DNA of 64,000 nucleotides from G942493375 sp942493375. Lineage in GTDB: Bacteria > Armatimonadota > UBA5829. The notes under the pieces were generated by a model that was given only the letters and a program-made list of their open reading frames with translations, searched no databases and had not been told where the DNA came from. Position 1 is the first letter of the stretch. Every line of letters starts with the position of its first letter. The stretch covers positions 4,588,001 through 4,652,000 of the forward strand of contig OW818698.1 in the NCBI GenBank assembly GCA_942493375.1, written 5' to 3'. This document shows, in pieces, positions 1 through 8,780 of this stretch. Both the position numbers and the translations under genes were made by a program.

Positions 1-1770
1 CCAGCAAATGGTCGATATGTTGAATATGTAAATATGAACGGACTTGCATTTGAGCACTCGGACTGGAGACTGGAACCTGAAGGACACGGAGATCCGCAGG
101 CAGCTGTCTCTGTAGAAGCAGCAGTGCAGGGCGATGGTGTCCGGAACTGCGTAATCAGTCGATGCAAAGTAGCGCATGTCGGCACTTACGGGATCTGGTT
201 GAAACGTGGTTGTATGGACAACCGGATCGAGTTTACCGAAGTTGCGGATACCGGGGCTGGCGGAATTCGAATAGGACAAGAAGGCATTACCCAGATTTCT
301 CTTGAAAAAACTGCTGGTAATATACTTTACAGCTGCTACATCCATGGCGGAGGTAAGGTGTATCCCGGTGCAATAGGAGTATGGATCGGTCAAAGTCCTG
401 GAAATACTATTTCCCATTGTGAAATTGCCGACCACAACTATACTGGTATCTCGATCGGTTGGACTTGGGGTTATGCAGCCAATGATACCGCCGGGACGAC
501 TACAGAATATAACCACATTCACCATCTTGGACAGGGACTCTTAACTGATATGGGGGCCATTTATAATCTAGGTGCTTCCCCGGGATCAAAAATTTCCAAC
601 AACCTGATACACGGTGTACTGGGCACTGGCATTTATCCCGATGAAGGTAGCGCACAGATATTGATTAATAACAATATCGCTTTCCGGACTCTTAACGGAG
701 GTTTTGGTCTGCACTATGGGAAGGATAACACCGTCCGTAATAACATCTTTGCTATGAGTTTGCTCAATCAGGTAGTGCGGGGACGAAACGAAGCACACCG
801 GGCATTTACCTTTGAGAATAACATTGTCTATTATGATCACGGCAATGCGATGGCTTCGGGCAATTTGGGTAAGTTTGATGATTTCGATAAGAACCTTTAC
901 TGGAACACATCAAAGAAGCCAGTCATTTTCCCTGGCGACCTTACTTTTTCAGAGTGGCAAGCGCAGGGACGGGATATCAATTCGATCGTAGCGGACCCGC
1001 TCTTTGTCGACCCAGCTCATGATAACTATTCTCTCAAACCAAGCTCTCCGGCATTCAAACTTGGATTCAAAGCTATCGATATGAGGCAGGTGGGTCTGGT
1101 GGGAGACAAGGATTGGGTTAGTCTTCCTAAACGTGATAAGCTCAAACCGGTTGTTCTAAGACTCCATAACGCTTCTCAGTTGAGTTCGATTGTTGATGAA
1201 TTCGAATCTACACCTGTTGGCTTAAGAGCTAATCATTTTACTTCATATGGAGAAACCAATGCTGCAACCATTCGTGTAACTGATGAATTAGCGGCAGGCG
1301 GTAAACACAGTTTGAAATTCACTGATGCACCCGGGTTGGATTATCCGTTCAACCCTCACATGTTCGCTTCAATCAGTCTCAATGACTGCATTGCACATGT
1401 GAGTTTTGACCTGCGAATGGAACCTGGAGCACTATTCTGGCACGAATGGAGAGACAATGGTATCACCTACCATGCAGGCCCAAGTCTGAATGTGGATGCT
1501 GCAGGCAAGCTTTCAGCATCTAAACAGGACCTTCTTACCATACCGCTCAGTCAATGGGTCCATATAAATGTTATCTGTGGTTTAGGTAAAAAATCGACCG
1601 GTAAGTACATTGTAGAAGTCACACTTCCGGATGGACAAGTGAATCGCTTCAAGGATCTGCCCTGCGGCCCAAACTTTAGCATCTTTGAATGGGTAGGTTT
1701 CATCAGCACAGCCACCGACAAAGAAGTCTTCTACATAGACAATTTAAGGATAGAGAAGGTCGGAAAATAA
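1..1770 (+). CDS. Secreted right-handed parallel beta-helix protein, 5' end cut by window
   Basis: The reading frame is open from base 1 and matches the middle of the paralogue at 3992-6673, so the ATG at 34 is internal and the gene starts upstream of the window. What remains is the beta-helix, with its ladder of N-rich turns (SNNLIH, INNNIAF, RNNIF, ENNIVYY), then a C-terminal beta-sandwich (about the last 190 residues) that looks like a LamG/concanavalin-type carbohydrate-binding module (FEST, KHSLKFTDAPG, FYIDNLRIEKVGK). Such proteins are usually exported polysaccharide lyases or glycosidases; the exact substrate cannot be read here. By eye the shared part is very similar to the second copy throughout. 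A solo REP hairpin and the RAYT gene follow directly. Confidence 0.85.
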   Translation, partial: PANGRYVEYVNMNGLAFEHSDWRLEPEGHGDPQAAVSVEAAVQGDGVRNCVISRCKVAHVGTYGIWLKRGCMDNRIEFTEVADTGAGGIRIGQEGITQISLEKTAGNILYSCYIHGGGKVYPGAIGVWIGQSPGNTISHCEIADHNYTGISIGWTWGYAANDTAGTTTEYNHIHHLGQGLLTDMGAIYNLGASPGSKISNNLIHGVLGTGIYPDEGSAQILINNNIAFRTLNGGFGLHYGKDNTVRNNIFAMSLLNQVVRGRNEAHRAFTFENNIVYYDHGNAMASGNLGKFDDFDKNLYWNTSKKPVIFPGDLTFSEWQAQGRDINSIVADPLFVDPAHDNYSLKPSSPAFKLGFKAIDMRQVGLVGDKDWVSLPKRDKLKPVVLRLHNASQLSSIVDEFESTPVGLRANHFTSYGETNAATIRVTDELAAGGKHSLKFTDAPGLDYPFNPHMFASISLNDCIAHVSFDLRMEPGALFWHEWRDNGITYHAGPSLNVDAAGKLSASKQDLLTIPLSQWVHINVICGLGKKSTGKYIVEVTLPDGQVNRFKDLPCGPNFSIFEWVGFISTATDKEVFYIDNLRIEKVGK

Positions 1771-1780
1771 AAGTATCTAA

Positions 1781-1806
1781 ATTGTGGTGCAGGCTTCCAG
1801 CCTGCT
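1781..1806 (+). repeat. Solo REP hairpin upstream of RAYT
   Basis: TTGTGGTGCAGGCTTCCAGC continues into CTGC, forming a hairpin with stem GCAGGCT/AGCCTGC-like arms. It is the same sequence as the left hairpin of every unit in the 2441-3895 array. It lies between the beta-helix stop codon and the RAYT start. It is a dispersed member of the RAYT-associated REP family. Confidence 0.8.
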
Positions 1807-1847
1807 AAAACCGGTTATAAGCATAACACCATTGCGAGGTGTGTAAA

Positions 1848-2444
1848 ATGGATGTACTGAATGGAGAAGCATTAGTTTCTGCAATACGAAAGATCGCGGA
1901 AGAGTCTGAACCGCCATTAACCGCTGGTTCCTGTCTACTCAAACATAGTGGTGCAGCGCAGATTGTACAAGACGCTCTACTGTTCTTTGAAGGAAAAAGG
2001 TATGTACTTATTGCATGGTGCATAATGCCAAACCATGTTCATGTCGTTGTTCAACCAAACCTTGGATACGAGCTACAAAACATCCTGCATTCATGGAAAT
2101 CATTCACCTCAAAAGAGATTAACCACCATATGGGATTACATGGATCTTTATGGGAACGTGAATCATTTGACCATTTGATTCGGAGTGAAGACCATATAGA
2201 ACACTTTGTATATTATACGGAGCAGAATCCTGTTGTAGCTGGTTTTGTTAAGGAACCGAAAGATTGGAAATTTTCTAACAAGGGTGCGAATTTTCAAACA
2301 TCGGGATATAATTTTGTTGACCCTAAGCAGCTACCGTTCGCAACTCCATATGATCGGAGAGAATTGCCACATCTGCAAAAGGAAGCCGGCATATATTTCG
2401 TCACATGGCGACTTTTGGATGCAGTAGAACTACACCATCAGTAA
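1848..2444 (+). CDS. REP-associated tyrosine transposase (RAYT, Y1/HUH family), with a displaced N-terminal motif
   Basis: This is a 198-aa single-strand DNA transposase/nuclease of the IS200-like Y1 family. The HUH motif is seen in MPNHVHVVV, and the candidate catalytic tyrosine lies in the YYTEQNPVVAG helix, as in RAYTs that act on REP hairpins. The ATG at 1848 follows GAGGTG at good spacing, so it is preferred over the GTG at 1839. Odd point: canonical RAYTs begin with a motif like LPHxxxxGATYFVTFRL, which forms the first beta strand. Here that motif (RRELPHLQKEAGIYFVTWRL) sits at the extreme C-terminus, and the stop codon falls in the first bases of the REP array. The protein may be circularly permuted, or be one intact domain followed by the truncated head of a second RAYT. 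Confidence 0.85.
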   Translation: MDVLNGEALVSAIRKIAEESEPPLTAGSCLLKHSGAAQIVQDALLFFEGKRYVLIAWCIMPNHVHVVVQPNLGYELQNILHSWKSFTSKEINHHMGLHGSLWERESFDHLIRSEDHIEHFVYYTEQNPVVAGFVKEPKDWKFSNKGANFQTSGYNFVDPKQLPFATPYDRRELPHLQKEAGIYFVTWRLLDAVELHHQ

Positions 2445-3895
2445 AGGCAGGCAAGATACCTGCATCACAATGGGGGAGCAGTCTGCTAATTGTGGTGCAG
2501 GCTTCTAGCCTGCCTTGCACGGGCAGTCGGTATAGATCTCTTAGGCAGTCAGTAATTGTTTGGCCCAATAAGGGCAGGCAAGATGCCTGCATCACAATGG
2601 GGGAACAATCAGCTAATTGTGGTGCAGGCTTCTAGCCTGCCTTGCAGGAGCAATCGGTATGGATCTCTTGGGCAGTCAGTAATTGTTTAGCCCAATAAGG
2701 GCAGGCAAGATGCCTGCATCACAATGGGGGAACAGTCTGCTAATTGTGGTGCGGGCTTCTAGCCTGCCTTGCACGAGCAATCGGTATGGATCTCTTGGGC
2801 AGTCAGTAATTGTTTGGCCCAATAACGGCAGGCAAGATGCCTGCATCACAATGGGGGAGCAGTCTGCTAATTGTGGTGCAGGCTTCTAGCCTGCCTTGCA
2901 CGGGCAGTCGGTATAGATCTCTTAGGCAGTCAGTAATTGTTCGGACCAATAAAGGCAGGCAAGATGCCTGCATCACAATGGGGGAGCAGTCTGCTAATTG
3001 TGGTGCAGGCTTCTAGCCTGCCTTGCACGGGCAGTCGGTATAAATCTCTTAAGCAGTCAGTCAATTATCAGGCCCGACAAAGGCAGGCAAGATGCCTGCA
3101 TCACAATGGGGGAGCAGTCTGCTAATTGTGGTGCAGGCTTCTAGCCTGCCTTGCACGAGCAATCGGTATGGATCTCTTAAGCAGTCAGTCAATTATCAGG
3201 CCCGACAAAGGCAGGCAAGATACCTGCATCACAATGGGGGAGCAGTCTGCTAATTGTGGTGCAGGCTTCTAGCCTGCCTTGCACGGGCAGTCGGTATAGA
3301 TCTCTTAGGCAGTCAGTAATTGTTCGGACCAATAAAGGCAGGCAAGATGCCTGCATCACAATGGGGGAGCAGTCTGCTAATTGTGGTGCAGGCTTCTAGC
3401 CTGCCTTGCACGGGCAGTCGGTATAGATCTCTTAAGCAGTCAGTCAATTATCAGGCCCGACAAAGGCAGGCAAGATGCCTGCATCACAATGGGGGAGCAG
3501 TCTGCTAATTGTGGTGCAGGCTTCTAGCCTGCCTTGCACGAGCAGTCGGTATAGATCTCTTAAGTAGTCAGTCAATTATCAGGCCCGACAAAGGCAGGCA
3601 AGATGCCTGCATCACAATTAGGGAGCAGTCTGCTAATTGTGGTGCGGGCTTCTAGCCTGCTTTGCACGAGCAGTCGGTATAGATCTCTTAGGCAGTTAGT
3701 AATTGTTCGGCCCAATAAGGGCAGGCAAGATGCCTGCATCACAATTAGGGAGCAGTCTGTTAATTGTGATGCGGGCTTCTAGCCTGCCTTGCACGGGCAG
3801 TCGGTATAGATCTCTTAGGCAGTTAGTAATTGTTCGGCCCAATAAGGGCAGGCAAGATGCCTGCATCACAATTAGGAGCAGTCGGTATAAATCCC
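2441..3895 (+). repeat. Tandem REP/BIME array: 11 units of 127-128 bp plus partial ends
   Basis: Each unit carries two facing hairpins, GCAGGCT-tct-AGCCTGC and GCAGGCA-aga-TGCCTGC, joined by about 60-65 bp of conserved linker. Left hairpins start at 2491, 2618, 2745, 2872, 2999, 3127, 3255, 3382, 3510, 3638 and 3765. Two linker types occur: A (AATTGTT..CCAATAA, 127 bp) and B (CAATTATCAGGCCCGACAAA, 128 bp), in the order A A A A B B A B B A A. The A-B-B block (383 bp) is therefore present twice. The array starts with half a unit at the RAYT stop codon and ends in a unit that has lost its left hairpin. Several short frames open through it are by-products of the repeat period. Confidence 0.95.
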
Positions 3896-3991
3896 CTTAC
3901 TAAAAGCAGGAAAATACACCTCATTACAAGTATTACACCTCAAGAGCAGAGCATTATTGCTGCCACTCTCCCCTTATATGAGGTGAATCCG

Positions 3992-6673
3992 ATGCGTAAC
4001 GTGCTGCGAATACTGTTAATTGTTGCATTCTTCTATTCGTTCTCAATTCCTTTAGTAGCCGCTGATGTATTTTATGTGTCTCCAAATGGCAATGATTCAT
4101 GGTCGGGCAAGATTGCTTCTGCGACTACTGACCGAAGCGATGGACCTTTTGCATCTTTCGAGGGTGCACAAAAAGCCATTCGCCAATTGAAGACTAATAA
4201 CGGATTGTCTTCACCTGTAAAGGTAATCATTAAAAACGGCGTCTATCAGTTGAATAAGCCAATCGCTTTCTCACCGGAGGATTCAGGCACAAAAGACTGT
4301 CCTATTACCTATGAAGCTGACAAAGGCGCACATCCGGTCTTCAGTGGTGGACGAGTAATTAAGGGCTGGAAATCTGCAGGCAATGGCCTGTGGACAGCAC
4401 AGATCCCTGATGTTTCCGCCGGGAAGTGGAGTTTTTCTCAACTATTTGTCAATGGACGAAGAACTACCCGTGCACGAACCCCCAATACCGGATACTACAA
4501 GATGCGCGGATTTATGCCGGCGTTAACCGGAGGTCCTGTTGGATCAGAATCCTCTGCTTTGATTTTTAATAAAGGAGATATTAAGGAATGGTCCAATCCC
4601 AACGATATCAACGTGGTGATCTGGCATTTGTGGGAGACATCCAGGTTGCGGATTGCTTCAGTAGATACAGCCAACAATGCAGTCCGCTTCAATGGATACG
4701 CACAGCTGAATACTTTTCTGAACTATCTTCCTACTCCCAGCTACTATGTCGAAAACTTCTTCGAAGCACTGGATGCTCCGGGTGAATGGTTTCTGAATAA
4801 CAAGACTGGTATGCTTTATTACAAACCTATGCCTGGTGAGGATATGAAGACCGCACAAATAGTAGCGCCATATCTGCCAAGGTTGATGAAACTGGCAGGT
4901 GACCCGGGCAACGGCCAGTATGTTGAATACATCAATATGAACGGTCTCGGCTTTGAGTATTCAGACTGGACTCTGGGACCTCTTGGTCATGGTGATGGTC
5001 AGGCGGCTGTCACCGTGGAGGCGACAATTCAGGCTGACGGTGTCCGGAATTGCTCCATAAGCCGCTGTAAAGTGGCACATATCGGGACATATGGCATCTG
5101 GCTTCGTTATGCTTGCATGGACAACCGGATCGAGTTCACAGAAGTAGCTGATACCGGCGCTGGAGGTGTTCGGATTGGGACGGAAGGTATTGTGCAGGTC
5201 GCAGCAGAAAAAACGTGCCGCAATACGGTCTATAGCTGCTACATACACGCCGGAGGCAAGGTTTATCCTGGTGCGATAGGAGTATGGATCGGTCAGAGTC
5301 CCGGTAACACCATATCTCACTGCGAGATTGCCGACCACAACTACACCGGTATCTCGATTGGCTGGACATGGGGATATACTGCATCTGATACTGCAGGCAC
5401 AACCACAGAGTTTAACCACATCCACCACCTCGGCCAGGGCCTCTTGAATGACATGGGCGGTATCTATAACCTTGGCGCCTCTCCGGGCTCCAGGATATCG
5501 AACAATCTGATACACGATGTCTCAGGGGGTGGTATATATCCGGACGAAGGCAGCGCGCAGCTGCTTATCAATAACAATGTTGCTTACAGGACTCTCAACG
5601 GGGGGTTCTCGCTGCACTACGGCAAGGATAATATGGTCCGCAACAATATATTTGCTATGAGCTTCCTGCATCAGGTGATGAGATACCGAAATGAAGAGCA
5701 CCGTGCGATCACTTTCGAGAATAACATCGTCTACTACGATCACGGGGATGTGATGGGTTCAGGCACACTCGGCAAATACGATGATTTTGATAAGAACCTT
5801 TACTGGAATACTTCAAAGAAACCGGTCATGTTTCCGGGTAATCTCACTTTTAAAGAGTGGAAAGCGCTCGGAAGGGACACTAATACCCTTATTGCTGATC
5901 CAATGTTTGTTGACCCGAAACGCGACAACTATACTCTTAAACCTGGTTCACCAGCATTCAAGCTCGGGTTCCAACCGATTGATATCAGCCAATCCGGTCT
6001 GGTGGGAGATAAAGACTGGGTCAATCTGCCAAAGCGTGACAAGCTAAAACGTCTTATCGTAAAAACTGACAATAAGCCTGTGGAGTTATTGGTTGACGAT
6101 GACTTTGAATCCTCATTGGTCGGATTGAGGGCGTTTAATACAGCAACTCTGGGTGAAACTGCTGCTGCAACCATCCGTGTGACTGATGAAGTAGCTGCAT
6201 CAGGCAAGCACAGCCTCAAGTTCGTTGATGCACCCGGACTAGACTACTACTTCAATCCTCATATTTTCTATCAACCAAGGTTTACCAATTGCATCGCACG
6301 CGTGAGTTTCGATTTACGGATAGAACCCGGCGCAATATTCTGGCACGAGTGGAGAGATGACGTCATCCCTTATAACACAGGCCCCAGCATGGGTGTCGAC
6401 GCTTCAGGCGAACTCACTGCTTCCGAGCAAAAGCTGCTTACTTTGCCGCACAGCCAATGGGTCCATTTTGTCATTACCTGTGGACTGGGGAAAAAACTGA
6501 CCCACAAATATACGCTCGAGATTACGCTGCCAGGCGAAAAAGCCCGCCGCTTCGATAACTTACCTTGTAGCCAGAAGTTTGAGCGCTTTGACTACGCAGG
6601 CTTCATAAGCACAGCCAAAGACAAGGAAGTCTTCTACATAGACAATCTCAAGATTGAGAAGGTGGGGAAATAG
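3992..6673 (+). CDS. Secreted right-handed parallel beta-helix protein with C-terminal sandwich domain
   Basis: This is an 893-aa exported protein. The ATG at 3992 follows GAGGTG and opens a clear signal peptide (MRNVLRILLIVAFFYS..., cleavage likely near LVAA/DVF); an earlier in-frame ATG at 3830 lies inside the repeat array and is rejected. After the signal comes the FYVSPNGNDSWSG opening, then GPFASFEGAQKAIR, typical of DUF1565/pectate-lyase-like beta-helix enzymes. Parallel beta-helix coils run from roughly residue 300 to 620, and a LamG-like sandwich covers about 690-893. It is probably a polysaccharide lyase or glycosidase acting outside the cytoplasm; the substrate is unknown. It is the full-length paralogue of the gene at 1-1770, and the RAYT and REP array lie between the two copies. 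Confidence 0.88.
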   Translation: MRNVLRILLIVAFFYSFSIPLVAADVFYVSPNGNDSWSGKIASATTDRSDGPFASFEGAQKAIRQLKTNNGLSSPVKVIIKNGVYQLNKPIAFSPEDSGTKDCPITYEADKGAHPVFSGGRVIKGWKSAGNGLWTAQIPDVSAGKWSFSQLFVNGRRTTRARTPNTGYYKMRGFMPALTGGPVGSESSALIFNKGDIKEWSNPNDINVVIWHLWETSRLRIASVDTANNAVRFNGYAQLNTFLNYLPTPSYYVENFFEALDAPGEWFLNNKTGMLYYKPMPGEDMKTAQIVAPYLPRLMKLAGDPGNGQYVEYINMNGLGFEYSDWTLGPLGHGDGQAAVTVEATIQADGVRNCSISRCKVAHIGTYGIWLRYACMDNRIEFTEVADTGAGGVRIGTEGIVQVAAEKTCRNTVYSCYIHAGGKVYPGAIGVWIGQSPGNTISHCEIADHNYTGISIGWTWGYTASDTAGTTTEFNHIHHLGQGLLNDMGGIYNLGASPGSRISNNLIHDVSGGGIYPDEGSAQLLINNNVAYRTLNGGFSLHYGKDNMVRNNIFAMSFLHQVMRYRNEEHRAITFENNIVYYDHGDVMGSGTLGKYDDFDKNLYWNTSKKPVMFPGNLTFKEWKALGRDTNTLIADPMFVDPKRDNYTLKPGSPAFKLGFQPIDISQSGLVGDKDWVNLPKRDKLKRLIVKTDNKPVELLVDDDFESSLVGLRAFNTATLGETAAATIRVTDEVAASGKHSLKFVDAPGLDYYFNPHIFYQPRFTNCIARVSFDLRIEPGAIFWHEWRDDVIPYNTGPSMGVDASGELTASEQKLLTLPHSQWVHFVITCGLGKKLTHKYTLEITLPGEKARRFDNLPCSQKFERFDYAGFISTAKDKEVFYIDNLKIEKVGK

Positions 6674-6689
6674 GAGTCATGAGACCTAT

Positions 6690-6791
6690 GTCATTCTGAG
6701 TGCAACGAAGAATCTCTACTGCAAAAGCAGATTCTTCGCTACTCTCAGAATGACAATGAAAGCAGATTCTTCGCTACTCTCAGAATGACAT
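6690..6791. repeat. Dispersed inverted repeat (GTCATTCTGAG...CTCAGAATGAC)
   Basis: The arm GTCATTCTGAGTGCAACGAA and its reverse complement flank a short loop, and the right arm is present twice (ending near 6755 and 6791). It lies between convergent genes, where it may act as a bidirectional terminator. Related copies are at 9883, 15569, 38221 and (half) 43291. Confidence 0.85.
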
Positions 6792-6797
6792 GGTTTT

Positions 6798-7892
6798 TTA
6801 GAACTTACTTTCGTCCAGCCTAAAGTTAATAGCCCCGCCTACTGGAGCTCTGGTTATTACCCAGAGATCTCCGGGCTTGTATTCCAGCAGGTAGGGGTAG
6901 GATATCTGGCCTTCTGTGTTTCTTGCTACAACTACCGGGGTTGTCCAGGTCTTGCATTCATCGCTTGAGAAGGCTATTGAAAGCTCATTTCGCTGCCAGC
7001 TTGCAGCGTTTTCGGCTAAATCATTGCCTGTTTCCGATCTTTCTATTTCAAACTGACCTTCCGGATACAGCCTGTTCCAAATCAAAGCAATTCTACCGCT
7101 CGATAATCTCAGCAGGTGCCCCGGGGAACTGCTGGCATCGATGTTGCCGCGCTCCATTGTTCTCCAGTATTTGCCATCGTCTGAATAGGCATTCCAGAAT
7201 ACATCAAGATTCGTGCGGATCAACATATGCAGTTTGCCGGATTTTAATTCGACAAAAGTAGGTTCCATCGCTCCATCATGATGTCCGCGCCCACCCATAT
7301 CCAGATGGTTTCCGCGCTGCCATGTGAGCCCGTCATCGTCGCTTACACAGGTAAAGCAAATATGCCTGCCCTGTGAATAGATCATATCCATAACAGTTGC
7401 AACTATACGGCCATTTGAAAGCTGCTTGATATCTATCAGGGCCCCGCACCAACCGTCTACAAGCTGCACAAATCCATCCCACGTTTTCCCACCGTCCGTG
7501 CTCCGGCAAGCCCAAACATTCAGTCTGGTATTGTCACTCGGACGTTTTGTTTCGGAGTTCCAGTCAAAAACCATATTAGCCATATCTTCATACAGCATTA
7601 CAATAACGCCGGATTTTGCCTGCATGATAATAGCAGTCTCAGCTAACCAGTGAGGAGACGTGGTTGGCGCCAACGGCACCTCGGCTGGCTCTGTCCAGTT
7701 GTAACCGCCATCAGAACTTGTTGTTATGCAAGGAGTCCAGATTTCTTTGCCATCTTTGTCCTCTGATCTGATGGAACTCAAAGTCATCAACGCCCCATCA
7801 TTCAGTTGAGTTATCCAGGAGTTCTTGTCGAACGGCAGCCAGGAACAATTCGGGTGCAGTGTTACGGTTTCATTACCAGTATATTCAGCCAT
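6798..7892 (-). CDS. Sialidase-like (BNR/Asp-box) six-bladed propeller protein
   Basis: This 364-aa protein has at least five Asp-box motifs (SSDGGYNWTEP, STDGGKTWDGF, SDDDGLTWQRG, SDDGKYWRT, SSDECKTWTTP), the hallmark of sialidase/neuraminidase propellers. No signal peptide is seen, so it is probably cytoplasmic or exported by another route. The ATG at 7892 is chosen because GGAG lies about 7 bases before it; a TTG at 7913 overlaps the stop of the upstream GNAT gene and lacks a good site. The two genes are tightly coupled. Substrate may be sialic acid or another uronic or deoxy sugar, as many Asp-box proteins in polysaccharide degraders are not true sialidases. Confidence 0.8.
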   Translation of the reverse strand: MAEYTGNETVTLHPNCSWLPFDKNSWITQLNDGALMTLSSIRSEDKDGKEIWTPCITTSSDGGYNWTEPAEVPLAPTTSPHWLAETAIIMQAKSGVIVMLYEDMANMVFDWNSETKRPSDNTRLNVWACRSTDGGKTWDGFVQLVDGWCGALIDIKQLSNGRIVATVMDMIYSQGRHICFTCVSDDDGLTWQRGNHLDMGGRGHHDGAMEPTFVELKSGKLHMLIRTNLDVFWNAYSDDGKYWRTMERGNIDASSSPGHLLRLSSGRIALIWNRLYPEGQFEIERSETGNDLAENAASWQRNELSIAFSSDECKTWTTPVVVARNTEGQISYPYLLEYKPGDLWVITRAPVGGAINFRLDESKF

Positions 7893-7909
7893 TGTTTTCT
7901 CCAGGTTTC

Positions 7910-8506
7910 TCAAGAATTAGTTTTTATAGAGAAATCTTCCAGCTCTCTGACTTCACTGTCATTAAGCCCAAGTGTTTTGTAGACTTCTATCCAGCGTTCG
8001 CGGTGGCTCTGGTGCATTAGAATGGGTTTAAAACTCAGATTCAGATATGTCTTTATCGCCGGCAGTCGGAAATCGTCTGTGTTTAGGAATGAACTGGCAC
8101 ATCCTTCTTCATGAAACTTGCGCAATACTGCCAGGCTCACCCAGTATCCCAACTTTTTGCCCAAATGTCCGGTACAGACACCCACATAATGGACATATCC
8201 TACTGTGGGATCGAAACCACCTCTGTCACGATATGCTCCTGCAGTGGCACACGGCAATCCATCGGGTCCACAGACAAAGAACAGCCTATCCGGTTGGAAT
8301 GCTGGATGCTCTATCATCTCTTTATGGAACCCTTCTAATGTGTGTTCCCCTCCGAAGCTTTCGTCCAATATTCTAACCCAGTGGGCTCCATCACCTTCTA
8401 CATAAGTGCGGAGTGTATAACCCTCTGGCAAGATGATTTCCGGTAGGTTCTCCAGATTCTTGCGTTTCATACAAAGCTGTGGTTGTGGTGTGGTTTGCTG
8501 TTCCAA
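7910..8506 (-). CDS. GNAT-family N-acetyltransferase
   Basis: This 198-aa protein has the acetyl-CoA binding motif A in the segment YVHYVGVCTGHLGKKLGY, the mark of the GNAT fold. The family transfers an acetyl group from acetyl-CoA to amines on small molecules or proteins; the acceptor here is unknown. The start is TTG at 8506, supported by AGGTG with 7-base spacing; the internal ATG at 8470 has no ribosome site. It precedes the sialidase-like gene, which starts 18 bases after this gene's stop, and the two likely share a transcript. Confidence 0.75.
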   Translation of the reverse strand: MEQQTTPQPQLCMKRKNLENLPEIILPEGYTLRTYVEGDGAHWVRILDESFGGEHTLEGFHKEMIEHPAFQPDRLFFVCGPDGLPCATAGAYRDRGGFDPTVGYVHYVGVCTGHLGKKLGYWVSLAVLRKFHEEGCASSFLNTDDFRLPAIKTYLNLSFKPILMHQSHRERWIEVYKTLGLNDSEVRELEDFSIKTNS

Positions 8507-8526
8507 TACTATTCACCTGCTATATT

Positions 8527-8656
8527 AGCCCGCATTATTCATGACTGACGGTGTAATTGCATAGCATTTACACTCGGTGTAATTGCTATGCATTTACACT
8601 CTCAGCTTTTGCCCCTGCTGCCGGGCAAAAGCGAATTTTGGTGAATAAAGCGGGTT
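8527..8656. repeat. MITE-like element CCCGCATTATTCA...TGAATAAAGCGGG with nested palindromes
   Basis: Terminal inverted repeats CCCGCATTATTCATGAC and GTGAATAAAGCGGG enclose the inner hairpin CTTTTGCCC...GGGCAAAAG. The same element occurs at 14022 and 22564. This copy alone holds a 51-bp insert (8550-8600) made of two tandem 26-bp copies of the GGTGTAAWTGCNNNGCATTTACAC palindrome that is also found alone at 23526. Confidence 0.85.
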
Positions 8657-8780
8657 TGATATACGGGTCAAATACTCCAACTGTGCACGGAACTCCTTCC
8701 GTCTTTTTTCGGTAGTATACTATGTATGTTACAATAGAAGAAATTACTCTCCTACTCTTTTTGAGGTGTTAGTTCAAGCA

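Noticed and set aside
34..36. ATG at 34 as a true gene start
   Set aside because: The frame is open to base 1 and the upstream residues match the middle of the paralogue.
2441..3895. CRISPR array
   Set aside because: Repeats are 127-128 bp long with linkers conserved between units, no variable spacers, and no cas genes.
2405..3903. Series of similar 60-76-residue open frames through the array
   Set aside because: They repeat with the 127/128-bp period, have no ribosome sites and encode the hairpins themselves; they are by-products of the repeats.
3830..3991. Long N-terminal extension of the second beta-helix protein
   Set aside because: It lies in the REP array; the ATG at 3992 has a ribosome site and gives a proper signal peptide.
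4961..5515. 184-codon minus-strand frame
   Set aside because: It is antisense to the beta-helix coding region, with no family pattern and no ribosome site.
8700..8765. Promoter for the permease (TATACT or TACAAT as -10)
   Set aside because: No matching -35 at proper spacing; too ambiguous to list.
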